DNA of 64,000 bases from JAGNLV01 sp964612145. GTDB taxonomy: Bacteria; Zixibacteria; MSB-5A5; GN15; FEB-12. The translations under genes and the position numbers were made by a program. This document shows positions 15,813 to 24,792 of the stretch, piece by piece. The first letter of the stretch is position 1. Every line of letters starts with the position of its first letter. Under the pieces are notes generated by a model. The model made no database searches. It saw only the letters and a list, made by a program, of their open reading frames with translations, and was not told where the DNA came from. Location of the stretch: the NCBI GenBank assembly GCA_964612145.1, contig CAZTBP010000006.1, forward strand, positions 1 to 64,000. Reading direction: 5' to 3'.

Positions 15813-16300
15813 GGCCGTTTACCTTGTTTCGAGGTGTCGTCCGATGGCTCCCGGTGGCCATCAGTCATGTTTCTATCCGGTTTGTGCCGGTCCATCTGGG
15901 CCCGGCACTCCCGGCAAAGTCCGTGAATTTCGATTTTGAAACTGTCGGCGGCAAAGTCAGCGTCGTCGGCAATGTCAGCCAGCCTGGCAACAACATCCTC
16001 GACATTAAACTCTTTGAGCTTTCGGCACTCTTCACAATACAAGTGGCCGTGCGGGATATGCGTCACCCGATCGTACCGGGTAACCCCGTCCCCCACATTG
16101 ACTTCTTCCGCCAATCCGACCTGGCAAATCAGTTTCAGGTTGCGCCAGACCGTGCTGTAGCCGATTGACTTGTCCTGAAGCCGGACCTTTTCGTAAAGCT
16201 CGTCGACTGTCACGTGGTCGCCCAATTCGAAAAACGCCCGGAAAATCAGCTCTCGCTGGGGTGTCATCTTAAATCCTTTGGTCCGGAGAAACTCTCGCAT
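15809..16300 (-). CDS. Fur-family metal-responsive regulator
   Basis: A 163-residue winged-helix repressor: KMTPQRELIFRAF (first helices), SIGYSTVWRNLKLI (recognition helix), HIPHGHLYCEECRKL (regulatory His and first CxxC) and GLCRECRAQM (second CxxC, structural zinc). The C-terminal 25 residues are a charged tail. As first gene of the operon with feoA and feoB directly behind, it most likely represses the operon in response to iron and controls itself. Zur or PerR type cannot be excluded from sequence. Confidence 0.93.
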   Translation of the reverse strand: MREFLRTKGFKMTPQRELIFRAFFELGDHVTVDELYEKVRLQDKSIGYSTVWRNLKLICQVGLAEEVNVGDGVTRYDRVTHIPHGHLYCEECRKLKEFNVEDVVARLADIADDADFAADSFKIEIHGLCRECRAQMDRHKPDRNMTDGHREPSDDTSKQGKRP

Positions 16301-16327
16301 CTCTTCTTAATCCTTGCGACCTAAACG

Positions 16328-16404
16328 AAATCGACTTTCAATTTCACTAACTATTATACACACTATCGGTCCGATGTCAAGTGAATTCGAGAAAAATTTC
16401 ACTT
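16328..16404 (-). promoter_or_regulatory. Repeated AGTGAA-type operator sites at the fur-feo promoter
   Basis: On the minus strand AGTGAAATT occurs at 16347-16339 and again at 16403-16395, and AAGTGAA (16379-16385) pairs as an inverted repeat with TTCACTT (16398-16404). The sites bracket the -35 and -10 boxes, as expected for repression by the first gene of the operon. They do not match the classical Fur box closely. Confidence 0.5.
16353..16380 (-). promoter_or_regulatory. Consensus sigma-70 promoter of the fur-feoAB operon
   Basis: Read on the minus strand, TTGACA (16380-16375) and TATAAT (16358-16353) are both perfect hexamers separated by 16 bp. The first start codon (16300) lies about 45 nt downstream of the expected transcription start. 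Confidence 0.85.
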
Positions 16405-16434
16405 TCTTTCCTTGTTCAGTAACCTGTTGTGTAC

Positions 16435-16468
16435 AAAAGAAATAGCCGCCCGCGGGAAGCGGGCGGCT
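16435..16468 (-). terminator. Rho-independent terminator of the M6 protease gene
   Basis: AGCCGCCCGC (16444-16453) pairs with GCGGGCGGCT (16459-16468) over a 5-nt loop. On the minus strand the stem is followed by AUUUCUUUU. It separates the protease gene from the divergent feo promoter region. Confidence 0.75.
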
Positions 16469-16497
16469 GGTCGGTCTCTCCGAGCAATGGACTTTGC

Positions 16498-19242
16498 TTA
16501 TTTGAGGAGAACCATTTTCATTGAACTTGCCTGATCACCCCGCTCCAGACGGTAGAAATAGACACCCGAAGCCACCTGCGAGCCGTTATCATCGGTCCCG
16601 TTCCATTCCACCGAGTACGTTCCCGGCGTCTGGATTTTGTCCAGCAGCGTGGTCACTTCCTGACCCAACGAATTATAGATGACCAGGCGCGTACGTGGAG
16701 TCTTATCACCAATCTCTTTGGTCCCCCGCAACGTATACTGGATCGTTGTGGTCGGGTTAAACGGGTTCGGATAATTCTGCTGGAGCGTAAAACTCTTCGG
16801 CAGTGTCGTAAACGGTGAACCATCGTAGACCGAGGTCGCCTGCCCGCCGAAATACGCCAGGACCCGGTTGATCAACGTATCGGTGGAATCGGCCGTTGTG
16901 ACTCCGTCGTTGATGAGATCAGCCGGGAAAGTTAACAACACCGACTTGTAATTACCTGCATTGGCCGCCACACCCCAGAACTGTGTCGAATCTTGAAAAT
17001 TCGAGTAAATAGCTTCGCCACCGCTGCGGATCGAAAGATAGGTTATTGGACTTGTACCGACCAGGGCATCTAAAAAGAATCTCGTACCGTCGCCTATGGA
17101 TGACCCTTCGATACCCTCCGCGATGAAGTAGAACTCGCTGCCTGCTATATCCGCCTTGAAGTAGTCAGCCACAAAAGCGCTGTCCAGCGCCACTAAATCA
17201 TCGATACCGGAAATCGACGACAACATGAAATTACCGCCGTTATTCAGATAGCCTTTCATCGCCGCCACGTCGGCTGACGTAAACACTGAGCCTACGGCGT
17301 GATTGCCGGTATTCCATAACACGATATTGTATCCCATCAGGTCCGTCGAGTCCGGCGAACCGCTGGCCTGCTTATCCCAGACACGCACCGGAATCCGAAG
17401 GCTCAGCAGGGCGTCGACCACCCGCTGCTGGTAATTCGCTCCCCGGTCATCATCGACCACCAGCACCTGCGTCCCACCGATCTGCTGCTCAAAGACAAAC
17501 GTCTTCTGGAACTCGTTCGATCCCGGTGTACCGGACAATGAATCGGTTGTAATCGTGATATAGAATGAATCCAGCGACGCCGTCAGGGTATCGGCCACTA
17601 CAAACTCCAGCGGGATCACGTTCTCAATCGGCGACAGTACAAGATTCTGGTCAAAACTCACTTCCGGAACCGTGACTGTTACCGCCGAGCTGGTCGCCGC
17701 CAGAGACGCCCGGGCGTTATAGGAAATTCGCATCAGGTTATTCACTCGGGCGTACACCCGCACCGTCTCGCCGGCTTCCGGCACCCCGTCGCCGTCGCCG
17801 CCAAAGCTGTCATCCAGCCTGAACGCACTCTGACCGGTCAGCGGCGCCGGGACCACCCACGGCCGTGAGTATTCGACATCCAGATCGGCGTACATAATTG
17901 AATCGCTGTTGCTGATGTTCCAGACGCCCACCCGCGATGTGGTAGCAAAGTTGGTCAACGAACTCGGCGACGACTGCTCGTGGAAATTCCTGTTGCCGGT
18001 CGAACCGGGCCAGGTGTCTCCCGCGTCGCCGTTGTTATATTGACTGTATTCCAGAGCCTCGTCACCGTCCGCCTGCTCCAGCGCCAGCCGATACGGCGGG
18101 CTGCCATTGTTTCCGCCACCGTAGCTAAAGGTATTGTCGAAATGATAGATGCATAGTCCCGCATTCGGCAGGGCAAGGTCAAAACCAACTTTCTGGCGAT
18201 TTTCCACCAGGAAATACTGGTTATCTTCGGTAAAACTGTTCTTGAGACGATAGACCACCGGGTTCCATTCCGCGGCCGGTATCTCTGCCTGATGAAGGTT
18301 CTGGGTCACGTCGATTACATCAACCAGCCCCAAGGCCATTTTAGACCAGGCATCGAGATGAGCCGGACGCTGCGACCCACCCAGATAGTTGCCCGTGGCC
18401 ATAAGCGACCAGAATCCAAGTCCGGCCGAACTGCCGTCGACATTGGTCACGTCGTAGAAATCCGGAAGTCCCAATATATGCCCGAATTCATGGCAGAACA
18501 CGCCGATATTAATCATTGAGTGCGTCGAACCGGTCTCTTCTGGACAAGTCATGTACTCATCTATCACAACCCCATCTTTCGAAACCGGACTAATCGACCA
18601 CTTGTGAGACCAAATGTCTTCGCCTCCCTCCTCACCCCCGCGTCCGGCATGTACTAAGACAACGCCATTTACATAGCCGGCTGTTGCATAGTCCGAATAG
18701 AGAATGTCCGGATCAGCCATATCGACCATTGCCGCGACTAACTCTGCCGTGCGCGTCTGTCCATAGTCGGTCCCGACATAATACGCATATGTCTTCGGCG
18801 CCCGATACACCCCATAGACATCGCCGGTCACATACATCTGACCATACGACGTCTGCATATAATAATCAGTCATCGAGCCGGTCGGGTTGATCACGCCGCC
18901 CTGCGAGCTGTCCGAAAACAGCAGCGAGTCAAACATTGCCACCGTCGTACTCGTGCCCGCGCTCCATTCATTGTCGCTGAAATCGACCAGGATAACCGGC
19001 ACCGCGATCGTATCCGGCCCGGCCTGGGCGGCCAGCGAACGGCTTCGGCGGTCGGCGTTCCACGGCGGGTTCTCGCTCGGCGCGCAGACGCCGAGCTCTT
19101 TCATCTTGATGTGTTGCTGGATCTTTTCTTCCCAGACGCCCTCGGCTTTCCACTTCTCGACAGCATCCGGATGGGGCGCTACCGCGCCGGCGGTTGAAAT
19201 AAAGATGGTGAGTATGAGCAGGGTTAGTATGGTTCGTGCCAT
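16498..19242 (-). CDS. Secreted M6-family metalloprotease with C-terminal sorting domain
   Basis: A 914-residue exported protease. Residues 1-20 form a signal peptide (MARTILTLLILTIFISTAGA). The M6 (immune inhibitor A-like) catalytic part includes VPVILVDFSDNEW and the zinc site HEFGH near residue 250, followed by LGLPDFYDVT. A later domain starting TQVLVVDDDRGANY resembles a GATase-like fold. The last 90 residues carry QQNYPNPFNPTTTIQYTL, YNSLGQEV and ASGVYFYRL, the FlgD-like/type-A sorting domain of FCB exoproteins. The start at 19242 is the only one giving a signal peptide, with GAGG upstream. Confidence 0.9.
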   Translation of the reverse strand: MARTILTLLILTIFISTAGAVAPHPDAVEKWKAEGVWEEKIQQHIKMKELGVCAPSENPPWNADRRSRSLAAQAGPDTIAVPVILVDFSDNEWSAGTSTTVAMFDSLLFSDSSQGGVINPTGSMTDYYMQTSYGQMYVTGDVYGVYRAPKTYAYYVGTDYGQTRTAELVAAMVDMADPDILYSDYATAGYVNGVVLVHAGRGGEEGGEDIWSHKWSISPVSKDGVVIDEYMTCPEETGSTHSMINIGVFCHEFGHILGLPDFYDVTNVDGSSAGLGFWSLMATGNYLGGSQRPAHLDAWSKMALGLVDVIDVTQNLHQAEIPAAEWNPVVYRLKNSFTEDNQYFLVENRQKVGFDLALPNAGLCIYHFDNTFSYGGGNNGSPPYRLALEQADGDEALEYSQYNNGDAGDTWPGSTGNRNFHEQSSPSSLTNFATTSRVGVWNISNSDSIMYADLDVEYSRPWVVPAPLTGQSAFRLDDSFGGDGDGVPEAGETVRVYARVNNLMRISYNARASLAATSSAVTVTVPEVSFDQNLVLSPIENVIPLEFVVADTLTASLDSFYITITTDSLSGTPGSNEFQKTFVFEQQIGGTQVLVVDDDRGANYQQRVVDALLSLRIPVRVWDKQASGSPDSTDLMGYNIVLWNTGNHAVGSVFTSADVAAMKGYLNNGGNFMLSSISGIDDLVALDSAFVADYFKADIAGSEFYFIAEGIEGSSIGDGTRFFLDALVGTSPITYLSIRSGGEAIYSNFQDSTQFWGVAANAGNYKSVLLTFPADLINDGVTTADSTDTLINRVLAYFGGQATSVYDGSPFTTLPKSFTLQQNYPNPFNPTTTIQYTLRGTKEIGDKTPRTRLVIYNSLGQEVTTLLDKIQTPGTYSVEWNGTDDNGSQVASGVYFYRLERGDQASSMKMVLLK

Positions 19243-19349
19243 GGTTGTCGCAGCCTCTATGTTGTTGTTGTTTATCCTCGATCGAAGTTCCGTTGGATGT
19301 AACACCAAAAACCGGCGTGTCGTTTCCTCGGAAGAAATGAAAACATCGC

Positions 19350-22238
19350 CTATTTCAGCAGCAGCATCTTTCGCGTTTCGGTCGCATTCTCGGTGGACAG
19401 TCGGTAGAAATACATGCCGCTGGCATGTGAGCCATCGGTATGCCAGTCTATCGCGTGATGTCCGGCGGGAAGGCGCCCGTTATGCAGGCGGGTCACTTCC
19501 TGTCCCAGTGTATTGTACACGGTAAGGCGCACATCGGTTGCACGCGGCAGATCAAAAGAGATGGTCGTGGTCGGGTTAAACGGATTGGGGTAGTTCTGGT
19601 TCAGGGTGAAGCCGGTCGGCAGGGTCTCCTTGCCCCCGTCGATCGATGTCGCCTGATCGTACAACTGCCGTGCCAGATTGGCACTGCCGTAGATGTCCTC
19701 AACCGTATACCCGCCGATCAGCGCAAACGAGATCTCAACCGAATCGCCGGCCTGAATCGAAAACGGACCGGAGTGCGTGATGAACAGGCGATCATCGCTT
19801 AATCCCTGACCGAGATCTGTCGAATCGGCCGAGATCGCCTCAAACAGCTCACTGTTGCTGAACCCGGCCTTGGTCGAGTCGCCGTTGTCAAATCCGCAGT
19901 AGCCCTGGATATTCCTCAGTCCGACCATTGCCGCCATCGGCTGGCTGTCGGCCTCCTGAATAAGCATTTGCAGGTCCGCATCGTAGGCCAACTTTTCCGG
20001 GCCGCCCAGATCAAAATCCGCCAGGAGCCCAAAGTGCAGGTTGCTGACATTCTCAGTCGAACCGTTATGGAGGTAAAACTTGAATATGGCCAGTGCATTG
20101 TTATCCAGCGACGGAAAAACAATCGCTTCCTGGAAAATTCTAATCGGTATCGGTATCTCTGAGTCGCGATCATCAAAACCGGCGCTGCGGTGAACGCCGC
20201 CGTCGAGCCCGACCCATTCATCGGACAACGGCACTATCGGGTAGAAGTCCGACTGGTTGAAATGTCCGCTGCCGTTACGCACGGCACTGGACAACTGAAG
20301 TTCGTTGCGGGCCAGCACAATACCTGCCTCGTACAGCAGATTTTCCCCGTTACCGACCCGGAAACCCTCGCCCTGGATGTTATAGATCGAGCCCGGCGCC
20401 AGACCAAACTGGCCGAAATCAGACACGGTCACATGCACTGCATCGGAACCCATCGTCGCCATCGTACCGTTCGGCTCGACACCAACCGTAAAGTCAAAAG
20501 ACAGGGTGTCTACATCCTGGCCCGAATTGTAGGCCAGGTGCAGTTCGAATGGAATCTTCTGGCCATTATAAAGCCCTTCACTGAACATGATCGTGTAGGG
20601 GATGAGATTCGTGGCAATCGTGCCGCCCACGCCGAAGTCAAACGACTGACGGTCCGTGATCATAGTAACTTCCGGACCGGCGATAGGAACCAGCCGCCCG
20701 ACCGCCCGATCGACGTTGCCGGGGGCGTTGGAAATAGTCAACTGAAGCCCGAACTGCTCACCCGGAAGAGCGACGCCGTCGTCGGAGATCAACATCCCCG
20801 CCAATGCAAAATCCGGTTCGGCCGGGTTCGGGATGTACTGAAGCAGTTGCGCGGCGTCCAGAATACCGTAGCCGTACGCATTGTCTTCACCTGTGGTCCC
20901 GAGATCGCGGGCCGCACTGATCAGCGCCGTTTTTATCTGTTCGACAGTCGCATCGGGATTATACTGACGCAGTAACGCGACGACGCCGGCGATATACGGC
21001 GCCGCCATCGAGGTACCGCTGAGAATACGGTATTCACCGTTCTTGTACGAGGACCGGATGCTCACACCGGGGGCGACCAGTTCCGGCTTGATCGCGCCGT
21101 TACAGGACGACGGTCCCCGGCTGGAGAAGTTGGCAACGGTGTTGTTGGCATCGACCGCCCCAACCGCCAGTGTCGTCAGCGGTGTCAGGGCCATGTCGGC
21201 CGGGTTGCGCAATGTGGCCGGATTCGGACCTTCGTTGCCGGCTGCAAAAATCGTCACGATTCCTGCCGCTTCAACATTCTCTATAACCTGCGCAAATGTC
21301 ACGTCACAGGGATTATACAGACCTTTGGGGATTCCCCAGCTGTTGAGGATGACGTCCGGGACATCGTCGGTCGTGGTGGTGTCACCATCGGGATTGAGCG
21401 TCCACTGGAAGGCTTCCAGTATGTCCGAAATCGTGGTGGAAAGCGGGCGGCCCTGATCAATGATGCCGGCCGTAATCCACTCGGCACCGGGAGCGACTCC
21501 AAACGAGTCCGACGGGGTGGAACCAACCATGACTCCCATAGTGTGGGACCCATGCCCGATTTCATCATCCGGGTTCTCGTTTTGCGCGACCTTGGAGAAC
21601 CACGACGCGCTCAGCTCGGCGTGCGTACCACGCCATTTGTCGGCCAGCGCTGGGTGATCGTGGTCGACGCCGGTGTCAAAGGAACAGACCAGGCGCCCCT
21701 CGCCGGTGAGTCCCTGCTGCCACAGCGCCGGAATATTGAGCTGCTGCAACGGCGCCGCCACTGCAGCCGAAAGACTGGAACTACTGCGCGAGACATCGAT
21801 TGGATCATCAAAAGCCAGTTCAACATCTTCGATGACCAGCCGGACCCCTTTTAGCTGACTCAGCTGCTCCAGAGTCGAGACCGGTACGGTAGCCGACAGC
21901 GCCGGCGCAATCCAGTATCGTTTTACGGGAGTCGAGGAATTGGCCAGGAGAAATGACTGCACCGGGGCAAGTCCCGGAGCTTTGTAGGTCCGCAAACTGC
22001 GGCTTACCATCTGGATGCGGTCGGCCCGGGAGCGATTCGCCATCGGCGCGATCCGGTCTCCCGAAAGCGCCTTACCGTCCAGAAAGACCACCACCGGCAC
22101 CAATGAGTCGGACTGCATCGAGTCATGCAACAGATCGGTCAAACCGGGACTGAGCGGGCTCTCAGCCTTGACAGCCGACGACAGCAGCACAGCCGCTGTG
22201 ATCGTTATAATGATATGTACTGATCTAAGATGGTTCAT
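19350..22238 (-). CDS. Secreted S8 subtilisin-like protease with C-terminal sorting domain
   Basis: A 962-residue exported serine protease. A signal peptide (ending SSAVKA) precedes a propeptide-like region and the S8 domain with Asp in CSFDTGVDHDHP (about 189), His in GHGSHTMG (about 229), the oxyanion Asn in FAAGNEGPNP and Ser in SGTSMAAPYIAG (about 407). A beta-rich middle follows, then the sorting domain with NQNYPNPFNPTTTISFDLP, YNTLGQEV and MYFYRLSTE. The start has AAGGAG 6 bp upstream. It precedes the M6 protease by 107 bp, so both may be on one transcript and exported by the same route. Confidence 0.93.
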   Translation of the reverse strand: MNHLRSVHIIITITAAVLLSSAVKAESPLSPGLTDLLHDSMQSDSLVPVVVFLDGKALSGDRIAPMANRSRADRIQMVSRSLRTYKAPGLAPVQSFLLANSSTPVKRYWIAPALSATVPVSTLEQLSQLKGVRLVIEDVELAFDDPIDVSRSSSSLSAAVAAPLQQLNIPALWQQGLTGEGRLVCSFDTGVDHDHPALADKWRGTHAELSASWFSKVAQNENPDDEIGHGSHTMGVMVGSTPSDSFGVAPGAEWITAGIIDQGRPLSTTISDILEAFQWTLNPDGDTTTTDDVPDVILNSWGIPKGLYNPCDVTFAQVIENVEAAGIVTIFAAGNEGPNPATLRNPADMALTPLTTLAVGAVDANNTVANFSSRGPSSCNGAIKPELVAPGVSIRSSYKNGEYRILSGTSMAAPYIAGVVALLRQYNPDATVEQIKTALISAARDLGTTGEDNAYGYGILDAAQLLQYIPNPAEPDFALAGMLISDDGVALPGEQFGLQLTISNAPGNVDRAVGRLVPIAGPEVTMITDRQSFDFGVGGTIATNLIPYTIMFSEGLYNGQKIPFELHLAYNSGQDVDTLSFDFTVGVEPNGTMATMGSDAVHVTVSDFGQFGLAPGSIYNIQGEGFRVGNGENLLYEAGIVLARNELQLSSAVRNGSGHFNQSDFYPIVPLSDEWVGLDGGVHRSAGFDDRDSEIPIPIRIFQEAIVFPSLDNNALAIFKFYLHNGSTENVSNLHFGLLADFDLGGPEKLAYDADLQMLIQEADSQPMAAMVGLRNIQGYCGFDNGDSTKAGFSNSELFEAISADSTDLGQGLSDDRLFITHSGPFSIQAGDSVEISFALIGGYTVEDIYGSANLARQLYDQATSIDGGKETLPTGFTLNQNYPNPFNPTTTISFDLPRATDVRLTVYNTLGQEVTRLHNGRLPAGHHAIDWHTDGSHASGMYFYRLSTENATETRKMLLLK

Positions 22239-22513
22239 CAGTTCTCCTTAAGCAAAGTCCACTCTCCCATTAAGCAAACCTGATGCCGTGAACCTTGGCT
22301 GTCTGGAGGCCGGTCTAAGTTGAATGCGCTTGCGCGCATTGCCCTGCAACCATCCTTAAGCTACTACAAAACAGCAGGTTACACAAGAGAAACAGAGTGG
22401 CGGATTAACTGACAAAAAACATCGCCAATGCACACTGTGCAAACGGTGCACCAGTATGCACACCCGCACCTAATTATCGCAAGTTTTTACAGTTTCCCTC
22501 GAATGCAAATGTC

Positions 22514-22519
22514 TATATT
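22514..22519 (+). promoter_or_regulatory. -10 box for a probably leaderless transcript
   Basis: TATATT lies 9 bp before the ATG at 22529, and no purine-rich ribosome site stands between them. Transcription would start within a base or two of the start codon. No good -35 was found at 16-18 bp. Confidence 0.35.
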
Positions 22520-22528
22520 CTGACTTGT

Positions 22529-24721
22529 ATGGCAACCGGAAATACCCGACTAAATACGACGTGGCTGTGGGCAATTATCGGTGCTGCCCTTATCCTTCGA
22601 GTGATCTATCTGATCCTGTACGCCGGTCTTCCGGAGTGGACGCAACTAACCGTGGACAACTACTACCACCACCACTGGGCACTCGATATTGCCGGCGGCA
22701 ACATTATCGGGGATACGACCTATTTCCGCGCGCCGCTGTATGTCTGGTGCCTGGCACTCCTTTATACTATACTGGGCAGCTCGCTTTGGGTGGGACGAAT
22801 ATTCGGCCTTATTACCGGCCTGGTTTCTGTCTGGATGACGGTCAAGATCGGCCGGAGAGTATTCTCTAATCGTGCCGGTCTGATCGCGGGCGCTATCCAC
22901 GCCATCTACCCGATCGCGATGTATTTCGAGGCCGAGTTACTGCTGGATTCGTTCTTTCTGCTTTTGCTCCAAATCGCCTTCTATCGCTTCCTGATCTGGC
23001 TCGATACCGCTTCACCACGCGATCTCTTCTGGCTGACCCTTGCTGTCGGGTTCGCCTCCCTGACCCGCCCGGCCGCCCTGCTGATGGTTGTCCTCATTGT
23101 CGCAGCGCTTGTAGTAAAGAGAAGTGAGCGAATTCTGATGCCCCGTCAGATCCTCTACGGCTTCGTTGGATTAGCGATAACTATCGGCCCCGTATTCGCA
23201 CGCAACCTGGCTGTCGCCGGCGATCCGGTGCTTATCTCCTCGCAGACCGGTATTAACCTCTACATTGGCAACAATGAGGTTGCCGACGGTGTCACGGCTC
23301 GTCTGCCGGAGCCGCTCGGGCATAACTGGCAAATTGCCGACATTACCTGGATCGCTGAACAGGCCGCTGATACGACGCTGACTCCCCGCGGAATTTCATC
23401 GTACTGGAGCGGACGTGCCATTGACTGGATGGTCGAAAATCCCGGTCGAGCTATCGGTGGTTTTTTCGAAAAGCTCTACCGGACAATCTCAAATCGCGAA
23501 ATTTCAAACAACCGAAGCCTGGTACATTTTTTGGAACATCATCCTCTGTTACGGGTGAATCCGATTAACTTCGGCCTCGTCTTTGTCTTTGCCATTATAG
23601 GAACTGTCGCGTTTATTGCCCGCAACCGCGCGGCACGATGGATCCTGGCCCTGATCATTCTTTATTCTGCCGCCGTTGCCCTGTTTTTCTTCTCCAGCCG
23701 CTTCCGGCTCCCCCTTCTGCCTTTCTACTTTGTGCTTGCCGCCGCCGGCCTCGTTTATGCCGTTGATATGGTTCGACACAAGCCCGTTCGCCTGTCCGCG
23801 CCTATCGCTGCCGGTGTCGTCGCGGGAGTCCTGTCTTTTGTTCCAATTATCGGCCTCCCCGCCGCCGCCGCGCCCCAGGTTTCGCTCGCCGCGGCCAACG
23901 CCGCCTACGCGCGCGGTGAGTACCGCACGGCCCTGGAGGATGCCCGGGAGGCCCGGCGAATCGATCCCGAATTCCCGGAGGTCCATCTTGTCATCGGCAA
24001 TGCTTTCGTACGGCTGGGGCAGCTTGACAGCGCAAAGGTGTACTACCGTCTGGAACAACAACTGCACCCGGAACGAGTCAAGGCCTATTCGAATCTGGCC
24101 TCGATAATGCTCGTTGAGGGCAGGCCCGAGGTTGCTCTCCAGTTGTCTCTGCAGGCTTTCGGTCGACGCCCCTTCGATCTCGATGCCAACCGAATCTACA
24201 TTCGATCACTGTTTGCCATGGAAGATCTCCCCCGGTCTCACGTCGACGACGGTGTCCGGCTCGCCCTGTCGCGCACCGACAACAATATCTACCTCCTTAC
24301 CGGCGCCGGTCTCCTCTACACTGAGGCAAAACGATACGTTCGGGCCAAAACCATGCTCTCCGATGCCCTGAGTGCAGCGGTTCCGCCAATTGAAACCGAC
24401 GATGCCGCATTCAGCCCCACCCATATTTACAGCGACAGCGCCCTGAATCAACAGCGAGGACTCGCCGCGTATCAGTTGAGCTATCTCTACGGCATTCAGG
24501 GGGAGAAAAACCCCTCCATTCAATTCAGCCGTCGCGCCATTGAAATCGACTCCAGTCTCGTTCCGGCCTGGGTGAATCTGGTCAGCGGCCTGCTGACCGA
24601 ACCGGCTTCACCTCATGAGGCAGACTCCGTGCTGACTCTGGCAGAGCGTCGGTTCCCCGGTGACGACCGGGTAGCGGCACTCCGAAAGCACTTCAACCAA
24701 CGCTACCCGGCGGGCCAATAA
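22529..24721 (+). CDS. GT39-like membrane glycosyltransferase with C-terminal TPR domain
   Basis: A 730-residue protein. Residues about 10-430 hold some ten membrane segments with the PMT/ArnT-like layout: acidic first loop (VDNYYHHHWALDIAGG), RAPLYVWCLALLY, and NLAVAGDPVLISSQTGINLYIGNN. Such enzymes move sugars from polyprenyl-phosphate carriers to proteins or lipids in the periplasm. Residues 450-730 are TPRs (AYARGEYRTALEDAREARRI; GNAFVRLGQLDSAKVYY), probably a periplasmic protein-binding arm. It stands alone on the plus strand between divergent and convergent neighbours. Substrate unknown. Confidence 0.82.
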   Translation: MATGNTRLNTTWLWAIIGAALILRVIYLILYAGLPEWTQLTVDNYYHHHWALDIAGGNIIGDTTYFRAPLYVWCLALLYTILGSSLWVGRIFGLITGLVSVWMTVKIGRRVFSNRAGLIAGAIHAIYPIAMYFEAELLLDSFFLLLLQIAFYRFLIWLDTASPRDLFWLTLAVGFASLTRPAALLMVVLIVAALVVKRSERILMPRQILYGFVGLAITIGPVFARNLAVAGDPVLISSQTGINLYIGNNEVADGVTARLPEPLGHNWQIADITWIAEQAADTTLTPRGISSYWSGRAIDWMVENPGRAIGGFFEKLYRTISNREISNNRSLVHFLEHHPLLRVNPINFGLVFVFAIIGTVAFIARNRAARWILALIILYSAAVALFFFSSRFRLPLLPFYFVLAAAGLVYAVDMVRHKPVRLSAPIAAGVVAGVLSFVPIIGLPAAAAPQVSLAAANAAYARGEYRTALEDAREARRIDPEFPEVHLVIGNAFVRLGQLDSAKVYYRLEQQLHPERVKAYSNLASIMLVEGRPEVALQLSLQAFGRRPFDLDANRIYIRSLFAMEDLPRSHVDDGVRLALSRTDNNIYLLTGAGLLYTEAKRYVRAKTMLSDALSAAVPPIETDDAAFSPTHIYSDSALNQQRGLAAYQLSYLYGIQGEKNPSIQFSRRAIEIDSSLVPAWVNLVSGLLTEPASPHEADSVLTLAERRFPGDDRVAALRKHFNQRYPAGQ

Positions 24722-24735
24722 GTTACTGCCCAAAC

Positions 24736-24767
24736 AAAAAAAGGACCGGCCAAGAGGCCGGTCCTTT
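24736..24767. terminator. Bidirectional terminator between convergent genes
   Basis: AAAGGACCGGCC (24740-24751) pairs perfectly with GGCCGGTCCTTT (24756-24767) over an AAGA loop, with an A-run on the left side, so both the glycosyltransferase transcript and the minus-strand outer-membrane operon can end here. Confidence 0.85.
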
Positions 24768-24792
24768 GAAACATCGTCAATACGCGGGGGCA

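Noticed and set aside
16487..22263. Shared TAAGCAAAGTCCA near the stop of the M6 gene and upstream of the S8 gene
   Set aside because: A 13-bp match is expected many times by chance among all pairs in 64 kb on two strands.
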